From: Nitrospirota bacterium
Lineage (GTDB): Bacteria > Nitrospirota > Thermodesulfovibrionia > Thermodesulfovibrionales > Magnetobacteriaceae
NCBI GenBank assembly: GCA_015233015.1
Contig: JADFYO010000032.1
Span: forward strand, 1 to 38,915
DNA: 38,915 nt
Direction of reading: 5' to 3'
Positions 7,645 through 15,964 of this stretch are shown in pieces. A program made the position numbers and the translations under genes. Under the pieces are notes generated by a model. That model made no database searches. It had not been told where the DNA came from and was given only the letters and a program-made list of their open reading frames with translations. Position 1 is the first letter of the stretch. Each line of letters begins with the position of its first letter.

Positions 7645-8037
7645 GTGAAAGTGATTGTAAAGATGCTGGTATTTTTGATAGTAATCGCGGTGGCGTATCA
7701 GTTTGTTAACGCGGAGGTTCCTTTGAAAGGAGACTCTAAAACCATGTCTGGAAATGCCAAAAAAGGTGAAGAGGCATTTAACGACGTTAAATTTGCCGGA
7801 GGAAAGGCCGGTAAAAAATGCAGTGAGTGTCACGCTAAAGGGAAAGGCTTCGAGGGATTAGACAAACAGCAAAAGTATAAGGTATTAGATAAGGAATTCA
7901 GCTCTATCGAGGAGGCAGCGAATTTCTGTATTCAAACGTGGCTTCAGGGCATTCCGCTTGTGAAAGATTCTACCGAGATGAAAGACCTCGTAACCTATGT
8001 GAGGCTGGTGAGTTACAACAAGCAGCCCTCTCGATAA
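7645..8037 (+). CDS. Small secreted monoheme cytochrome c-like protein
   Basis: 130 residues starting with GTG at 7645, with AGGGAGG eight to fourteen bases upstream. Residues 1-23 form a signal peptide or anchor (VIVKMLVFLIVIAVAYQFVNA). One CXXCH heme-attachment motif, KKCSECHAKGKGFEG, lies near residue 60, preceded by KKGEEAFNDVKFAGGKAG, as in small class I cytochromes. A distal Met ligand is not obvious; the Met of STEMKDL is the only late candidate. It would act in the periplasm as an electron carrier. It stands alone between the exporter operon (divergent) and the large repeat protein, so its partner is unknown. Confidence 0.75.
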   Translation: MKVIVKMLVFLIVIAVAYQFVNAEVPLKGDSKTMSGNAKKGEEAFNDVKFAGGKAGKKCSECHAKGKGFEGLDKQQKYKVLDKEFSSIEEAANFCIQTWLQGIPLVKDSTEMKDLVTYVRLVSYNKQPSR

Positions 8038-8116
8038 GACGGGCGGTTAAGATAAATTGAAGATATGTCATTTGAATTACATCATTCTCAAAAAAGGAAA
8101 GTATAAGCTATGTACA

Positions 8117-8134
8117 TAGGTTAAGATAAACCTA
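8117..8134 (+). promoter_or_regulatory. Small inverted repeat in the leader of the repeat-protein gene
   Basis: TAGGTT (8117-8122) and AACCTA (8129-8134) form a perfect six-base inverted repeat with a six-base loop, 11 bases before the GGAGG ribosome site. It could be an operator or an mRNA hairpin near the start. AT-rich and short, so weakly supported. Confidence 0.3.
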
Positions 8135-8157
8135 AATAAAAAAGTGGAGGTATGTTT

Positions 8158-11154
8158 ATGGAAACGGCAGTCAAAAGATGTATGAATGCGTTGGGGGCAG
8201 TGTTAGTAATTCTCTGTACCATGTACGCGGGAGCGGCGTTTGGAGGGTCTGCGCCAGTGATAAGCCAGACGTCTCCGGTTGACAACCAGAAATATTCGGC
8301 ATCGACGAATTCTATTTCGCTTACAGGTAATGTAACGGACGATGTGGGGTTGAAAGAACTCACGCTGTCCACTGACAAGGGGTGGCAGAAGACGTATTCT
8401 ATAAGCGGGAAAAAAGTTGACCTGTCGGGATACGCATTCGATGTTAAAGATGTATCCGGTCAGGTGAAGCTCACAACACTGGTGACCAACACAGGCGGGC
8501 AGACTAAGACCCTTACAGTTACGTTAAGTATCGATACCGCTTCTTCACAAGGACCTCCGGAAATTGGCGATTCAGTCCAATCCGACGATATCACCGAAAA
8601 AAGTTCCAACATCAAAGCTAAGGTTCATCCGAGAGGCAATTCCACAACGGTGTACGTCATGTTTGGCGTCAGCCAGGGCAGCCTTGTAACTAAAAGTTCT
8701 CAGCAGACCATAACCGGCGACAGCGAGCAGTCGGTAACGATAAGCCTGACGGGGCTGTCTGCCGATACTACTTATTATTACAAGCTGTATGCGGAAAACA
8801 CTAAGGGTAAAAAAGAGTCCGACTCGAAAAGTTTCAAGACAGCAAAGTCTAAGGTCAGCGACCCGGTGATAAATTCATCATTCAGCGTAAGCGATGTAAC
8901 GTCTAGTTCGGCCAAAATAACGGGAAAGGTAAATCCTAATGGGACTTCGACTACGGTCTATGCGGCTTATGGCGTCAGCACCGGCAGTCTTACGTCACAG
9001 ACCACTCAGACCGTTATAACCGGCGGCGACGAAAAGGATATATCGATATCCCTGACGGGGCTGACCGCGGCAACCACATACTACTACAAGATAGTTGCGG
9101 ATAACGGTAAAACGAAGAAGGAATCTGCGGTTGACAATTTCAAGACAATAGCAGAGACGTGTTCTCAAACAGCACCTGTGGTCGGCTTATACAGCACTTC
9201 TGTGGATGAGAATTATTGTTATGTATATGCCAAAGTACAGCCAAAATGCTCAACGACTTCAACGTATGTACTATATGGAACCGCGCAGGGCAGCATGACG
9301 ACGAAGGTTTCAGGTTATCTGGGCAGTGCTGACCTGGACAAAGAGATATTTGGTTATTACTACATGACAGGACTTACCCCTGGCACTACTTACTACTATA
9401 AGGTAGTTGCGGTAAACGCAAAGGGTACTACAGAGTCTGCCGTGGGTACCTGCAAAACCCCTGAAAATACTTGCAGTAGCAGCAACACTGCGGCCCCTGC
9501 GGTCAGCTTATACAGCACCTCGGTGGATGAGAATTATTGTTATGTATATGCCAAAGTAAATCCAAAATGCTCATCGACAACATCCTATATACTATATGGA
9601 ACCGCTCAGGGCAGCATGACGACTAAGAATTCAGGTTATCTGGGCAGTTCTGACCTGGACAAAGAGACCTATGGTTATTACTACATGACGGGACTTAACC
9701 CTAACACTACTTACTACTATAAGGTAGTTGCGGTAAACGCAAAGGGTACTACAGAGTCTGCGGTTAGTACTTGTAAAACAAATGCCAGTCTTTGCCAGAC
9801 GGTACCGGCAGTCAGCGGTGTAACCACAGATTCGATAACGGACTCCTCCGCCACTGTCAAGGCTACAGTCAATGCAAAAGGCGGTACTGGCAATGCTTAT
9901 GTAATGTCTGGGACTAACCAGACCAGCCTGACGACAAAGAGTTCTCAGGTCCCTATATCCGGGACAAATGACTCAACCATCTCGATATCGCTAACGTCAC
10001 TTTCCGCAGATAATACTACTTATTTCAAGGTCGTTGCGGAAAATGAAAGAGGAAAGGCCGAATCCTCAGTTTATTCCATTAAGACAAAGGCAAAAGAAGC
10101 GGCAAAGGCCGCTCCAACGATAGCTGAGGATGTGGACACCAAAGATATAACCGATGCGTCGGCATCTATGACCTGCAAGGTTAATCCAAATGGCAATTCA
10201 ACTACAGTTTATGCCATGGTCGGGACAAGTTCGTCAAGTCTGACGCAGCAGGGTTCGCAGATACCACTATCGGGTACTGGACAACAGGGTGTATTGATTT
10301 CAGTCTATTATCTGACCCAGAATACTACATACTACTTCAAACTGGTAGCTGAAAGTTCTGGAGGAAAGGCAGAGACTAAGGTCTTCTCATTTAAGACAAC
10401 AGCAGTACATGTTTCAGTAAATCCAAGCACATTAGAGGTTAAAGTCGGCGCATCAGGCAACGTTACTGCCTCAGGCGGAACGGCTCCATACACCGCCGTT
10501 AGCAGCAACACCCAAATTGCAACAGCTCTCATGTCTCGCGATGACCTTGTTACCATTTCAGGTGTTGCAAGCGGCTCCGCAACCATCACTGTAAAAGACA
10601 GCAAAGGCGTCAGTACAACTGTCTCCGTTACTGTTCCAGCAGCTTCACCAACACCTACACCTAAGGCAACGGCTACTCCAACACCAACACCTACGCCTAC
10701 ACCTAAGGCAACGGCTACTCCAACACCAACACCTACGCCTACACCTAAGGCAACGGCTACTCCAACACCAACACCTACGCCTACACCTAAGGCAACGGCT
10801 ACACCAACTCCAACACCTACGCCTACACCTACTCCGACTGCATCGGCAAAACTCCCTCCGACTATTGCCGAGAATATAAAGTCACAAGATATAACCACTA
10901 CATCGGCAACTGTAACAGGGCAAGTAAATCCCAAGGACAGCTCAACAACCGTTTATGCCATGTACGGCACCAGCGACACGACTATGACATCGAAGACCTC
11001 GGTGACAACTCTAACCGGTATAAGCCAGCAGGACGTATCGTTTTCGTTAAAGCCGCTTTCTGCGGATACGACCTACTACTTCAAGTTAGTGGCTGAAAAT
11101 GCTGCCGGAAAGGTGGAGTCTAAAGTGTTTACACTGAAGACGTCGAAAAAATAG
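8158..11154 (+). CDS. Large secreted fibronectin type III-like repeat protein
   Basis: About 998 residues. The ATG at 8158 is preferred over 8152 because GGAGG (8146-8150) is seven bases from it and only one from 8152. A signal peptide (AVLVILCTMYAGAAFGG) is followed by an Ig-like domain (about 30-130), two fibronectin-like modules with the recurring L-T-x-x-T-T-Y-Y-Y-K-x-x-A-x-N pattern, two almost identical modules each with four cysteines, two more fibronectin-like modules, a BIG2-like bacterial Ig domain (about 745-825), a Pro/Thr linker of four 14-residue repeats, and a last fibronectin-like module. No membrane anchor, LPXTG or PEP-CTERM tail is visible. It is probably a cell-surface or extracellular adhesive or structural protein. 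Whether the neighbouring ABC exporter handles it is unknown, and the Sec signal argues for ordinary secretion. A strong terminator follows. Confidence 0.85.
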   Translation: METAVKRCMNALGAVLVILCTMYAGAAFGGSAPVISQTSPVDNQKYSASTNSISLTGNVTDDVGLKELTLSTDKGWQKTYSISGKKVDLSGYAFDVKDVSGQVKLTTLVTNTGGQTKTLTVTLSIDTASSQGPPEIGDSVQSDDITEKSSNIKAKVHPRGNSTTVYVMFGVSQGSLVTKSSQQTITGDSEQSVTISLTGLSADTTYYYKLYAENTKGKKESDSKSFKTAKSKVSDPVINSSFSVSDVTSSSAKITGKVNPNGTSTTVYAAYGVSTGSLTSQTTQTVITGGDEKDISISLTGLTAATTYYYKIVADNGKTKKESAVDNFKTIAETCSQTAPVVGLYSTSVDENYCYVYAKVQPKCSTTSTYVLYGTAQGSMTTKVSGYLGSADLDKEIFGYYYMTGLTPGTTYYYKVVAVNAKGTTESAVGTCKTPENTCSSSNTAAPAVSLYSTSVDENYCYVYAKVNPKCSSTTSYILYGTAQGSMTTKNSGYLGSSDLDKETYGYYYMTGLNPNTTYYYKVVAVNAKGTTESAVSTCKTNASLCQTVPAVSGVTTDSITDSSATVKATVNAKGGTGNAYVMSGTNQTSLTTKSSQVPISGTNDSTISISLTSLSADNTTYFKVVAENERGKAESSVYSIKTKAKEAAKAAPTIAEDVDTKDITDASASMTCKVNPNGNSTTVYAMVGTSSSSLTQQGSQIPLSGTGQQGVLISVYYLTQNTTYYFKLVAESSGGKAETKVFSFKTTAVHVSVNPSTLEVKVGASGNVTASGGTAPYTAVSSNTQIATALMSRDDLVTISGVASGSATITVKDSKGVSTTVSVTVPAASPTPTPKATATPTPTPTPTPKATATPTPTPTPTPKATATPTPTPTPTPKATATPTPTPTPTPTPTASAKLPPTIAENIKSQDITTTSATVTGQVNPKDSSTTVYAMYGTSDTTMTSKTSVTTLTGISQQDVSFSLKPLSADTTYYFKLVAENAAGKVESKVFTLKTSKK
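9185..9781 (+). repeat. Tandem duplication of a ~321-bp cysteine-containing module
   Basis: The DNA from about 9185 recurs from about 9506, an offset of 321 bases (107 codons), with long identical stretches such as GATGAGAATTATTGTTATGT. Each copy encodes a fibronectin-like module with four cysteines at matching places. The similarity is much higher than between other modules of the protein, so this duplication is recent. Confidence 0.85.
10660..10827 (+). repeat. Four 42-bp tandem repeats encoding a Pro/Thr linker
   Basis: Units start at 10660, 10702, 10744 and 10786. Each 42-base unit encodes PKATATPTPTPTPT. The first three are nearly identical and the fourth has a few changes. The length is a multiple of three, so copy-number change would keep the frame and alter only linker length. 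Such linkers are often glycosylated or span cell walls; that is inference. Confidence 0.9.
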
Positions 11155-11161
11155 AAAGAAT

Positions 11162-11202
11162 GGCCGCATCCTGGCAGTAGTCAGGATGCGGCCTATTTCT
11201 TA
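11162..11202 (+). terminator. Rho-independent-type terminator after the repeat protein
   Basis: A perfect 12-base stem, GGCCGCATCCTG (11162-11173) and CAGGATGCGGCC (11182-11193), with an eight-base loop is followed by TATTTCTTAAT. It lies eight bases after the TAG of the repeat-protein gene. The T tract is broken, but the stem is strong. Confidence 0.8.
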
Positions 11203-11234
11203 ATGCATAAGGCGGCAACACAGCCCGCAAACTA

Positions 11235-11246
11235 ACCATAAATGGT
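11235..11246 (+). promoter_or_regulatory. Dyad immediately upstream of the HMA_2-like gene
   Basis: ACCAT-AA-ATGGT is a perfect inverted repeat ending nine bases before the ATG at 11256, over the place where a ribosome site would be. No good Shine-Dalgarno sequence is visible there. It could be a protein-binding site acting on transcription or translation. Confidence 0.3.
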
Positions 11247-11255
11247 AACTAAACT

Positions 11256-11579
11256 ATGAATACTTATTATATTAGCGCTACGCCGGGAAGGCTTAGGATT
11301 CGGAGTCCGCGTCTCCATAACAACCATGAGGAGATTAAAAGGTTCGAGGAGTTCATGGCCACTGTCATTGGCATAGAGAAGGTTGAAACGAATTATTATA
11401 CCGGCAGTGCCCTAATACACTATGATGAGAAGAAAATGAGTTGTGAAAAACTCATCGGCATTCTGGAATCTACCGGTTATTTTGACCTTCTGCTGGCAAA
11501 GACCTCTGACGATATGCTTGAAGAAGGCGTTGAAGAGGCCGCAAGGATAGTTGCCGAGGTTTTCACTGACGAACTGTAG
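11256..11579 (+). CDS. HMA_2-like small protein
   Basis: 107 residues. The N-terminal 75 residues match the ferredoxin-like HMA_2 pattern: ATPGRLRIRSPRL, a helix (EEIKRFEEFMATV), GIEKVETNYYTGSALIHYD, a second helix and a final strand. HMA_2 domains resemble heavy-metal-associated domains but lack the CXXC metal pair, and none is present here. The last 30 residues are an acidic helix (LEEGVEEAARIVAEVF). Many such proteins accompany metal or surface systems, but I cannot assign a role. It sits between the terminator and the HU/IHF gene on the same strand. Confidence 0.6.
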   Translation: MNTYYISATPGRLRIRSPRLHNNHEEIKRFEEFMATVIGIEKVETNYYTGSALIHYDEKKMSCEKLIGILESTGYFDLLLAKTSDDMLEEGVEEAARIVAEVFTDEL

Positions 11580-11671
11580 TATTAATCGACATGTCTGCAA
11601 ACCGCTTGCGCCTGCCGGTCAGATTTGAGGGCGTATTGACTAAATCCACGCATTTCCATAAAATACCACGT

Positions 11672-12157
11672 ATGGCACATGGTAAAGCTAATATTATCGA
11701 AGACATTGCAGATAAGATAGGCATACACAAAACAGAGGCACGGGACATCGTTGAAATTATCCTCTCTACGATAAAGGAGACGCTGGTCGAAGGTGAAGAG
11801 GTAAAGATACCGAATTTTGGCACGTTTCATGTTAGAAGAAAGACTGTGCGGGCAGGGAAAAATCCAAAGACGGGTGAAGATGTAGAGATTACGCCGCGAA
11901 CTGTAGTCACTTTTCATCGATGCAGCAAGCTGGCAAATTCAATAAGCTATGCCGAAAAGGTGGACGTCGATACTAATTTTAGAAGTGAACCATATAAGAA
12001 GCATGACTGGCCTGCCCTTTGGGCTGAGTACCAGGCAGGGAAGGCGCAAGGCCAGACCTTAACCGACTTCAGCAAGGGCAAGGGTATCAACAGGTCATTG
12101 TTAAGCAGGGAATTTCAGCCGTTTCGGTTGGCAGAGGCGGCCATTAGAAAAACATGA
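11672..12157 (+). CDS. HU/IHF-family DNA-bending protein with C-terminal extension
   Basis: 161 residues from ATG 11672. This start is preferred because MAHGKANIIEDIADKIG aligns with the usual N-terminus; the frame is open from an ATG at 11591, but the extra 27 residues look unlike the family, and neither start has a clear ribosome site. Residues 1-95 hold the whole fold: two helices (KTEARDIVEIILSTIKETLVEGEEV), KIPNFGTFHVRRKTVRAGKNP with the conserved Asn-Pro of the DNA-intercalating arm, and the closing helix. Family members are about 90-105 residues. Here about 60 more follow, including DWPALWAEYQAGKAQGQTLTD and FSKGKGINRSLLSREF, which reads like a helix-turn-helix. Two DNA contacts in one chain would be unusual. 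It ends convergent with the polysaccharide operon. Confidence 0.75.
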   Translation: MAHGKANIIEDIADKIGIHKTEARDIVEIILSTIKETLVEGEEVKIPNFGTFHVRRKTVRAGKNPKTGEDVEITPRTVVTFHRCSKLANSISYAEKVDVDTNFRSEPYKKHDWPALWAEYQAGKAQGQTLTDFSKGKGINRSLLSREFQPFRLAEAAIRKT

Positions 12158-12197
12158 GCACTTACAACCAGTCATGGTTTCTAACGGACAATCCGGG

Positions 12198-14225
12198 TTA
12201 ATGTCTGGAAGTCATAGTAATTTTCAATTGTTTCATCAATCGTTCTGCTTCAATATTTAATGGATCTATCGATAGGGCTTTGAGCAGGGACTCTTCCGCT
12301 AAGTTATATTTTTTCATTATAAAATAAATAGCGCCTATTTTAAGGTGTGATTCGACGCGATTACGATTAATGATAATATCCTTTTTAAATTCTGCAACCG
12401 CCTCGTCATATGATGTTTTCTCCGTAAATAACAGCCCCAAGATGAAATGTGCCTGTAAGTCATCTGGATTATTATTGGCTATGAATTGGAATTCTGTAAT
12501 CGCTTTATCTATATCGTTGACTTTTATATAATAATTGCCCAGATTGATATGAGTTTTAATGTCACCACCGTAGAGTTTCAGGGCATTGTTAAACTGCTCT
12601 AATGCTTTGTCGTAATTATTCATATTAATGTATAGAGAGCCTAATCCATTATAAGCATCTATTAATAATTGGTCATTTTTATTACTCAGTGCAATAGTCC
12701 TCCTGAACATGTCCTCTGCGTTGTCATAGTCGGCTTTCTGTAAGTATGATAATCCCATGTATAAATAAACCTGTTCAATCTTTTCTAAAAACAATTTGGT
12801 TTCCGAATATTTCGAATATAAAATTGTCGTTTCCCTGAATTCATCGATAGCATAGTCATAGTCCCCATGATTTAAATAACTAAGTCCCAGAATAAAATGT
12901 CCCCGCATACTCTCCGGACTTTTTTTGACAACATCCTTCCATAGCAGAACTTCGCTTTGCCAGACCATATTGCGTTTATAGGCAGCTACAGAGAATATTA
13001 TAATAATTAAAACTAAAGCTGACAATAAGATACGGGCATATTTCCCGCCGGTTTTTTCGGCTATTATAATCACAGTTGTCGTAAGGAATATGATAAATCC
13101 TATTGAAGGGAAATATAACCTGTGTTCGATAACCAGGTCGTTAGATGGTATAAGCGTATGGGGCAACAGAAAGAGAAAATACCAGTAAATGCCGATAGAG
13201 GCAAGTCTCGATAGACGCATGTTTTTATCCGGCGATAAGAAATAAGCATATATGCCGGCTAAAATAATAGATGACAGGAAAATAAACGAAGAAAACACGT
13301 GAACATTAAAAAAACTCCTGTAAAAGGGATAATCGTAAACAATTGTCTGATTTACAGGGAAAAGCAATAATCTTATATAGGTAACTAAAACACAGAGCTG
13401 AGTAAAAAAATAATACACGGGAGAGGTTGTATTTAACCTTATGTATTCAGCTGAAGCAGCAGCGCGCAATATGCCTAATTCTCCAAGAACGCCTGTATAA
13501 TTTCGATAAATGGTTATTGGAACAAGTGATATGAGGACAAGAAATATAAATATATTGATAAATACCCTGCTCAAAGTCACCCTGTAAAACGAAAGATGCA
13601 TTATAATTATCAGAAAAGGCAATAAAAACGCCAGTTCTTTCGATTTTGCCGCAAGAAACAAGGATATGACTGATATTATGCAATAAAGTATTTTCTTATG
13701 CCATGCGTCCGGCGATATCATTTTAATATAGGCAATAAGCGAACACAACATAAAGAGAGCCACTAATAGATTATACCGCTGGACAATATAAGTAACAGAC
13801 TCTGTTTGAATGGGGTGCGCGGCAAATATTGCGGCAGCGAGAAATGCGTGTATTTGCGGCGAATAAATATTTGTCTTTGGTATATAATCTTGAAGGAATG
13901 GAGATTTATATATTAAAATAATAAGATAGTAAATAAGAATAGAATTAACCATGTGAATACCTATATTCACAGCATGGTATCCTGGTAAGTTTAATTTGTG
14001 AATGCGATAATTGACATGAAAGCTGACAAGGCCGGTAATTCTGTTACCGAGGAATAATCCAAAACTCTTTATATTGTTGAAAAGCAAAGACGAATCTTTT
14101 ATCAGAGGATTATCGCTGATGTTCCGCACATCTTCATAAACAAAAGGCACATGAAACGTATTCGAGTATATTAAAATACTCAAAACGCCTATGATCAGTA
14201 TATGAACCGAACTGCGCTTAACCAT
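12198..14225 (-). CDS. TMTC-like multipass membrane protein with TPR domain (GT-C type)
   Basis: 675 residues. The first ~400 hold about ten membrane segments. Just after the first, FHVPFVYEDVRNISDNPLI resembles the acidic Glu-Asp loop that is catalytic in GT-C mannosyltransferases of the TMTC/PMT type, and AAIFAAHPIQTESVTYIVQR is a strongly conserved block of bacterial and eukaryotic TMTC-like proteins. Residues ~430-675 are about seven tetratricopeptide repeats (YDYAIDEFRETTIL, NYDKALEQFNNALKLYGGD and so on). The family transfers sugars from polyprenyl-phosphate donors to proteins in the periplasm or ER lumen; bacterial members are mostly uncharacterised. It is the last gene of the polysaccharide operon, 39 bases after the methyltransferase gene, so it may glycosylate a surface protein with sugars related to this pathway. 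Confidence 0.75.
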   Translation of the reverse strand: MVKRSSVHILIIGVLSILIYSNTFHVPFVYEDVRNISDNPLIKDSSLLFNNIKSFGLFLGNRITGLVSFHVNYRIHKLNLPGYHAVNIGIHMVNSILIYYLIILIYKSPFLQDYIPKTNIYSPQIHAFLAAAIFAAHPIQTESVTYIVQRYNLLVALFMLCSLIAYIKMISPDAWHKKILYCIISVISLFLAAKSKELAFLLPFLIIIMHLSFYRVTLSRVFINIFIFLVLISLVPITIYRNYTGVLGELGILRAAASAEYIRLNTTSPVYYFFTQLCVLVTYIRLLLFPVNQTIVYDYPFYRSFFNVHVFSSFIFLSSIILAGIYAYFLSPDKNMRLSRLASIGIYWYFLFLLPHTLIPSNDLVIEHRLYFPSIGFIIFLTTTVIIIAEKTGGKYARILLSALVLIIIIFSVAAYKRNMVWQSEVLLWKDVVKKSPESMRGHFILGLSYLNHGDYDYAIDEFRETTILYSKYSETKLFLEKIEQVYLYMGLSYLQKADYDNAEDMFRRTIALSNKNDQLLIDAYNGLGSLYINMNNYDKALEQFNNALKLYGGDIKTHINLGNYYIKVNDIDKAITEFQFIANNNPDDLQAHFILGLLFTEKTSYDEAVAEFKKDIIINRNRVESHLKIGAIYFIMKKYNLAEESLLKALSIDPLNIEAERLMKQLKITMTSRH

Positions 14226-14264
14226 AAATGAGCATAGCCGCCGCGCGGTGAGTATTGCGCGATT

Positions 14265-15005
14265 TCACTGTTTTTCCGCCACCAGAAAATATCCAAGCGG
14301 AAATTGCTTACTCGTTCTTTCAGAGCATCTCCTGCCGAATGATGTACGGAGAAACAGGGCGGTCATCACCTGCATTGAGGTGGCAAGCCACTTTCCGAAC
14401 AGGGGAATGATATATACATGTTTGGCTATCAGGTCTGTAAGAATCTCAGGGGTACCGCCCAGTGATTTCAGGACTACCAACCTGAAGCCCGTTCTTTCGG
14501 CAAATCTCCTCAATGCAAACTCGGTGTACCGGTAATAATCATAGGGTGTTTCGTGCAGCCAGAAAAAAAAGGGGACATTGAGAAAAAGGTTTCCCCCGGG
14601 CTTCAGGATGCGCGACATTTCCTGCCACAGCAGCTCCGGCTGGGGAATATGTTCCAGCACATCGGATAGTATCAACGTATCAAACTCACCGTCCTCAAAC
14701 GGCAGAGGTTCCGTAAGATCGCACTCTTTATCGATGTATTCGGAGGTATTGAGTGAATTCCCCCAATCGACACATATTGTGTCGGTTACATATTCACGGT
14801 ATGCCTCGTATAAAGGCACCTTCCCACAGCCCAGGTCCAGCAGTCTGCCCCTGGCATACTTTGAAAGATACGCGTCATAAAGGGATGCTGTGAGATCCAC
14901 AAGGAGTCTGGTCCTGCTCCTCACTTCATTCTGGTCGCGTGAAGCCATGAGTTTGCCCTTTCTGTAAACATACTTGGTCGGCGCCCATTTGTCTTTATTT
15001 CTCAT
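14265..15005 (-). CDS. Class I SAM-dependent methyltransferase
   Basis: 246 residues with a typical Rossmann methyltransferase core: motif I LLDLGCGKVPLY, an acidic second-strand end (VDWGNSL), FDTLILSDVLEHIPQPE (post-motif) and ILKPGGNLFLNVPF. It lies within the polysaccharide operon between the ATP-grasp and TMTC-like genes, so a sugar or chain-end modification is likely. Chain-terminating methylation is known in some O-antigen systems, but nothing in the sequence defines the acceptor. Confidence 0.8.
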   Translation of the reverse strand: MRNKDKWAPTKYVYRKGKLMASRDQNEVRSRTRLLVDLTASLYDAYLSKYARGRLLDLGCGKVPLYEAYREYVTDTICVDWGNSLNTSEYIDKECDLTEPLPFEDGEFDTLILSDVLEHIPQPELLWQEMSRILKPGGNLFLNVPFFFWLHETPYDYYRYTEFALRRFAERTGFRLVVLKSLGGTPEILTDLIAKHVYIIPLFGKWLATSMQVMTALFLRTSFGRRCSERTSKQFPLGYFLVAEKQ

Positions 15006-15039
15006 GTCCTGCTCTCCTCTTGCACTTCATGATTTACAG

Positions 15040-15915
15040 TCAGACCGTCCACTGGTCGCCGAAAATTCTGTCATAATCAGGTGGATTAAATCTTTCAGTT
15101 CCACCTCCCGGATAAAATGTCGCTTCGCTGAATTTTATTTTCCCTTTAACGTTGTAAAGATCAATGCGAACGTACGAAAAATCTTTTCCTATGTCTTCTG
15201 CTATCCTCTTCATTTCAGAGAAATTATCAGGTTTCGCAACGGCCCTCAGATGTTTCGGGTAAGCGACATAGCATACATCCATAATATTGAAATCCTTGTC
15301 GTACATCTGAATCCTCGGCACGGTATCTCTGTCGACGAGTACCTGAAGGGCGAATGTTTTACCGCCAAAGACGTGAAATTTATATTCTGTAAGGTCATCA
15401 TCCCCGAATTTCACGTATTCTTCCACAAAGGCCTTTCTCTCTATCAGGGAATACGCCCATTCTTCTAAGACGGCTGAATGATCGAAAGCAAGATATCGTT
15501 TTAAGCGAGACTTTATCTCTTTTTCATTAAAGTTTTTGTCTTTGACAAAGATATTCATGTGACAGCTGTGATTTACTTTTATTACATATGGCGGGGGGAT
15601 GCTCTGCATATCAAAACCATCGACATCATCGATAACTTTCAGAGTTGGAATAATAATTTCTTTGCCAAACCGCGCCGCTATTTGTTCTTTAACAAGAATC
15701 TTGTCTACTAGTGGAACCATAGCCAGGTTTCTGTCATGAAGTTTTCGATAAGCGATTTTCTCACTAAACGTTTTAGGAGATTTTAGATTTGGCAGGCATC
15801 CGTGCGCTCTGTAGTGTATCATCATGACGTGGAGTTTTGCCGGCAGAATATTTTCGAATATAGAGAACGCCGGCTTCAGCACTGGTTTCAAAACCTTTTT
15901 TAATAATTCCTTCAT
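15040..15915 (-). CDS. TupA-type ATP-grasp protein
   Basis: About 291 residues from ATG 15915. The frame extends further upstream but there overlaps the glycosidase gene in low-quality sequence, so the internal start is preferred; a GTG six bases earlier is also possible. Family features are visible: LKSPKTFSEKIAYRKLHDRN, VPLVDKILVKEQIAARFG, an ATP-binding lysine in PPYVIKVNHS, ERKAFVEEYV, LTEYKFHVFGGK, and the C-terminal metal site FSYVRIDLYNV...FSEATFYPGGGTERF. ATP-grasp enzymes of the TupA group are linked to teichuronopeptide and polysaccharide biosynthesis and are thought to ligate carboxylates to amines. Here it probably adds an amino acid or amide decoration to the polysaccharide; that is inference. 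Confidence 0.8.
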   Translation of the reverse strand: MKELLKKVLKPVLKPAFSIFENILPAKLHVMMIHYRAHGCLPNLKSPKTFSEKIAYRKLHDRNLAMVPLVDKILVKEQIAARFGKEIIIPTLKVIDDVDGFDMQSIPPPYVIKVNHSCHMNIFVKDKNFNEKEIKSRLKRYLAFDHSAVLEEWAYSLIERKAFVEEYVKFGDDDLTEYKFHVFGGKTFALQVLVDRDTVPRIQMYDKDFNIMDVCYVAYPKHLRAVAKPDNFSEMKRIAEDIGKDFSYVRIDLYNVKGKIKFSEATFYPGGGTERFNPPDYDRIFGDQWTV

Positions 15916-15964
15916 AACCACCCGCTCATCTTTTAATTTCAGCAGCCTACGGCTGTTGGTACGG

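Noticed and set aside
10332-10934. A 200-residue open frame on the minus strand rich in Val-Gly repeats.
   Set aside because: It is the antisense of the Pro/Thr-coding 42-bp repeats and neighbouring modules. The repeat alone keeps it open, and it has no ribosome site or recognisable family.
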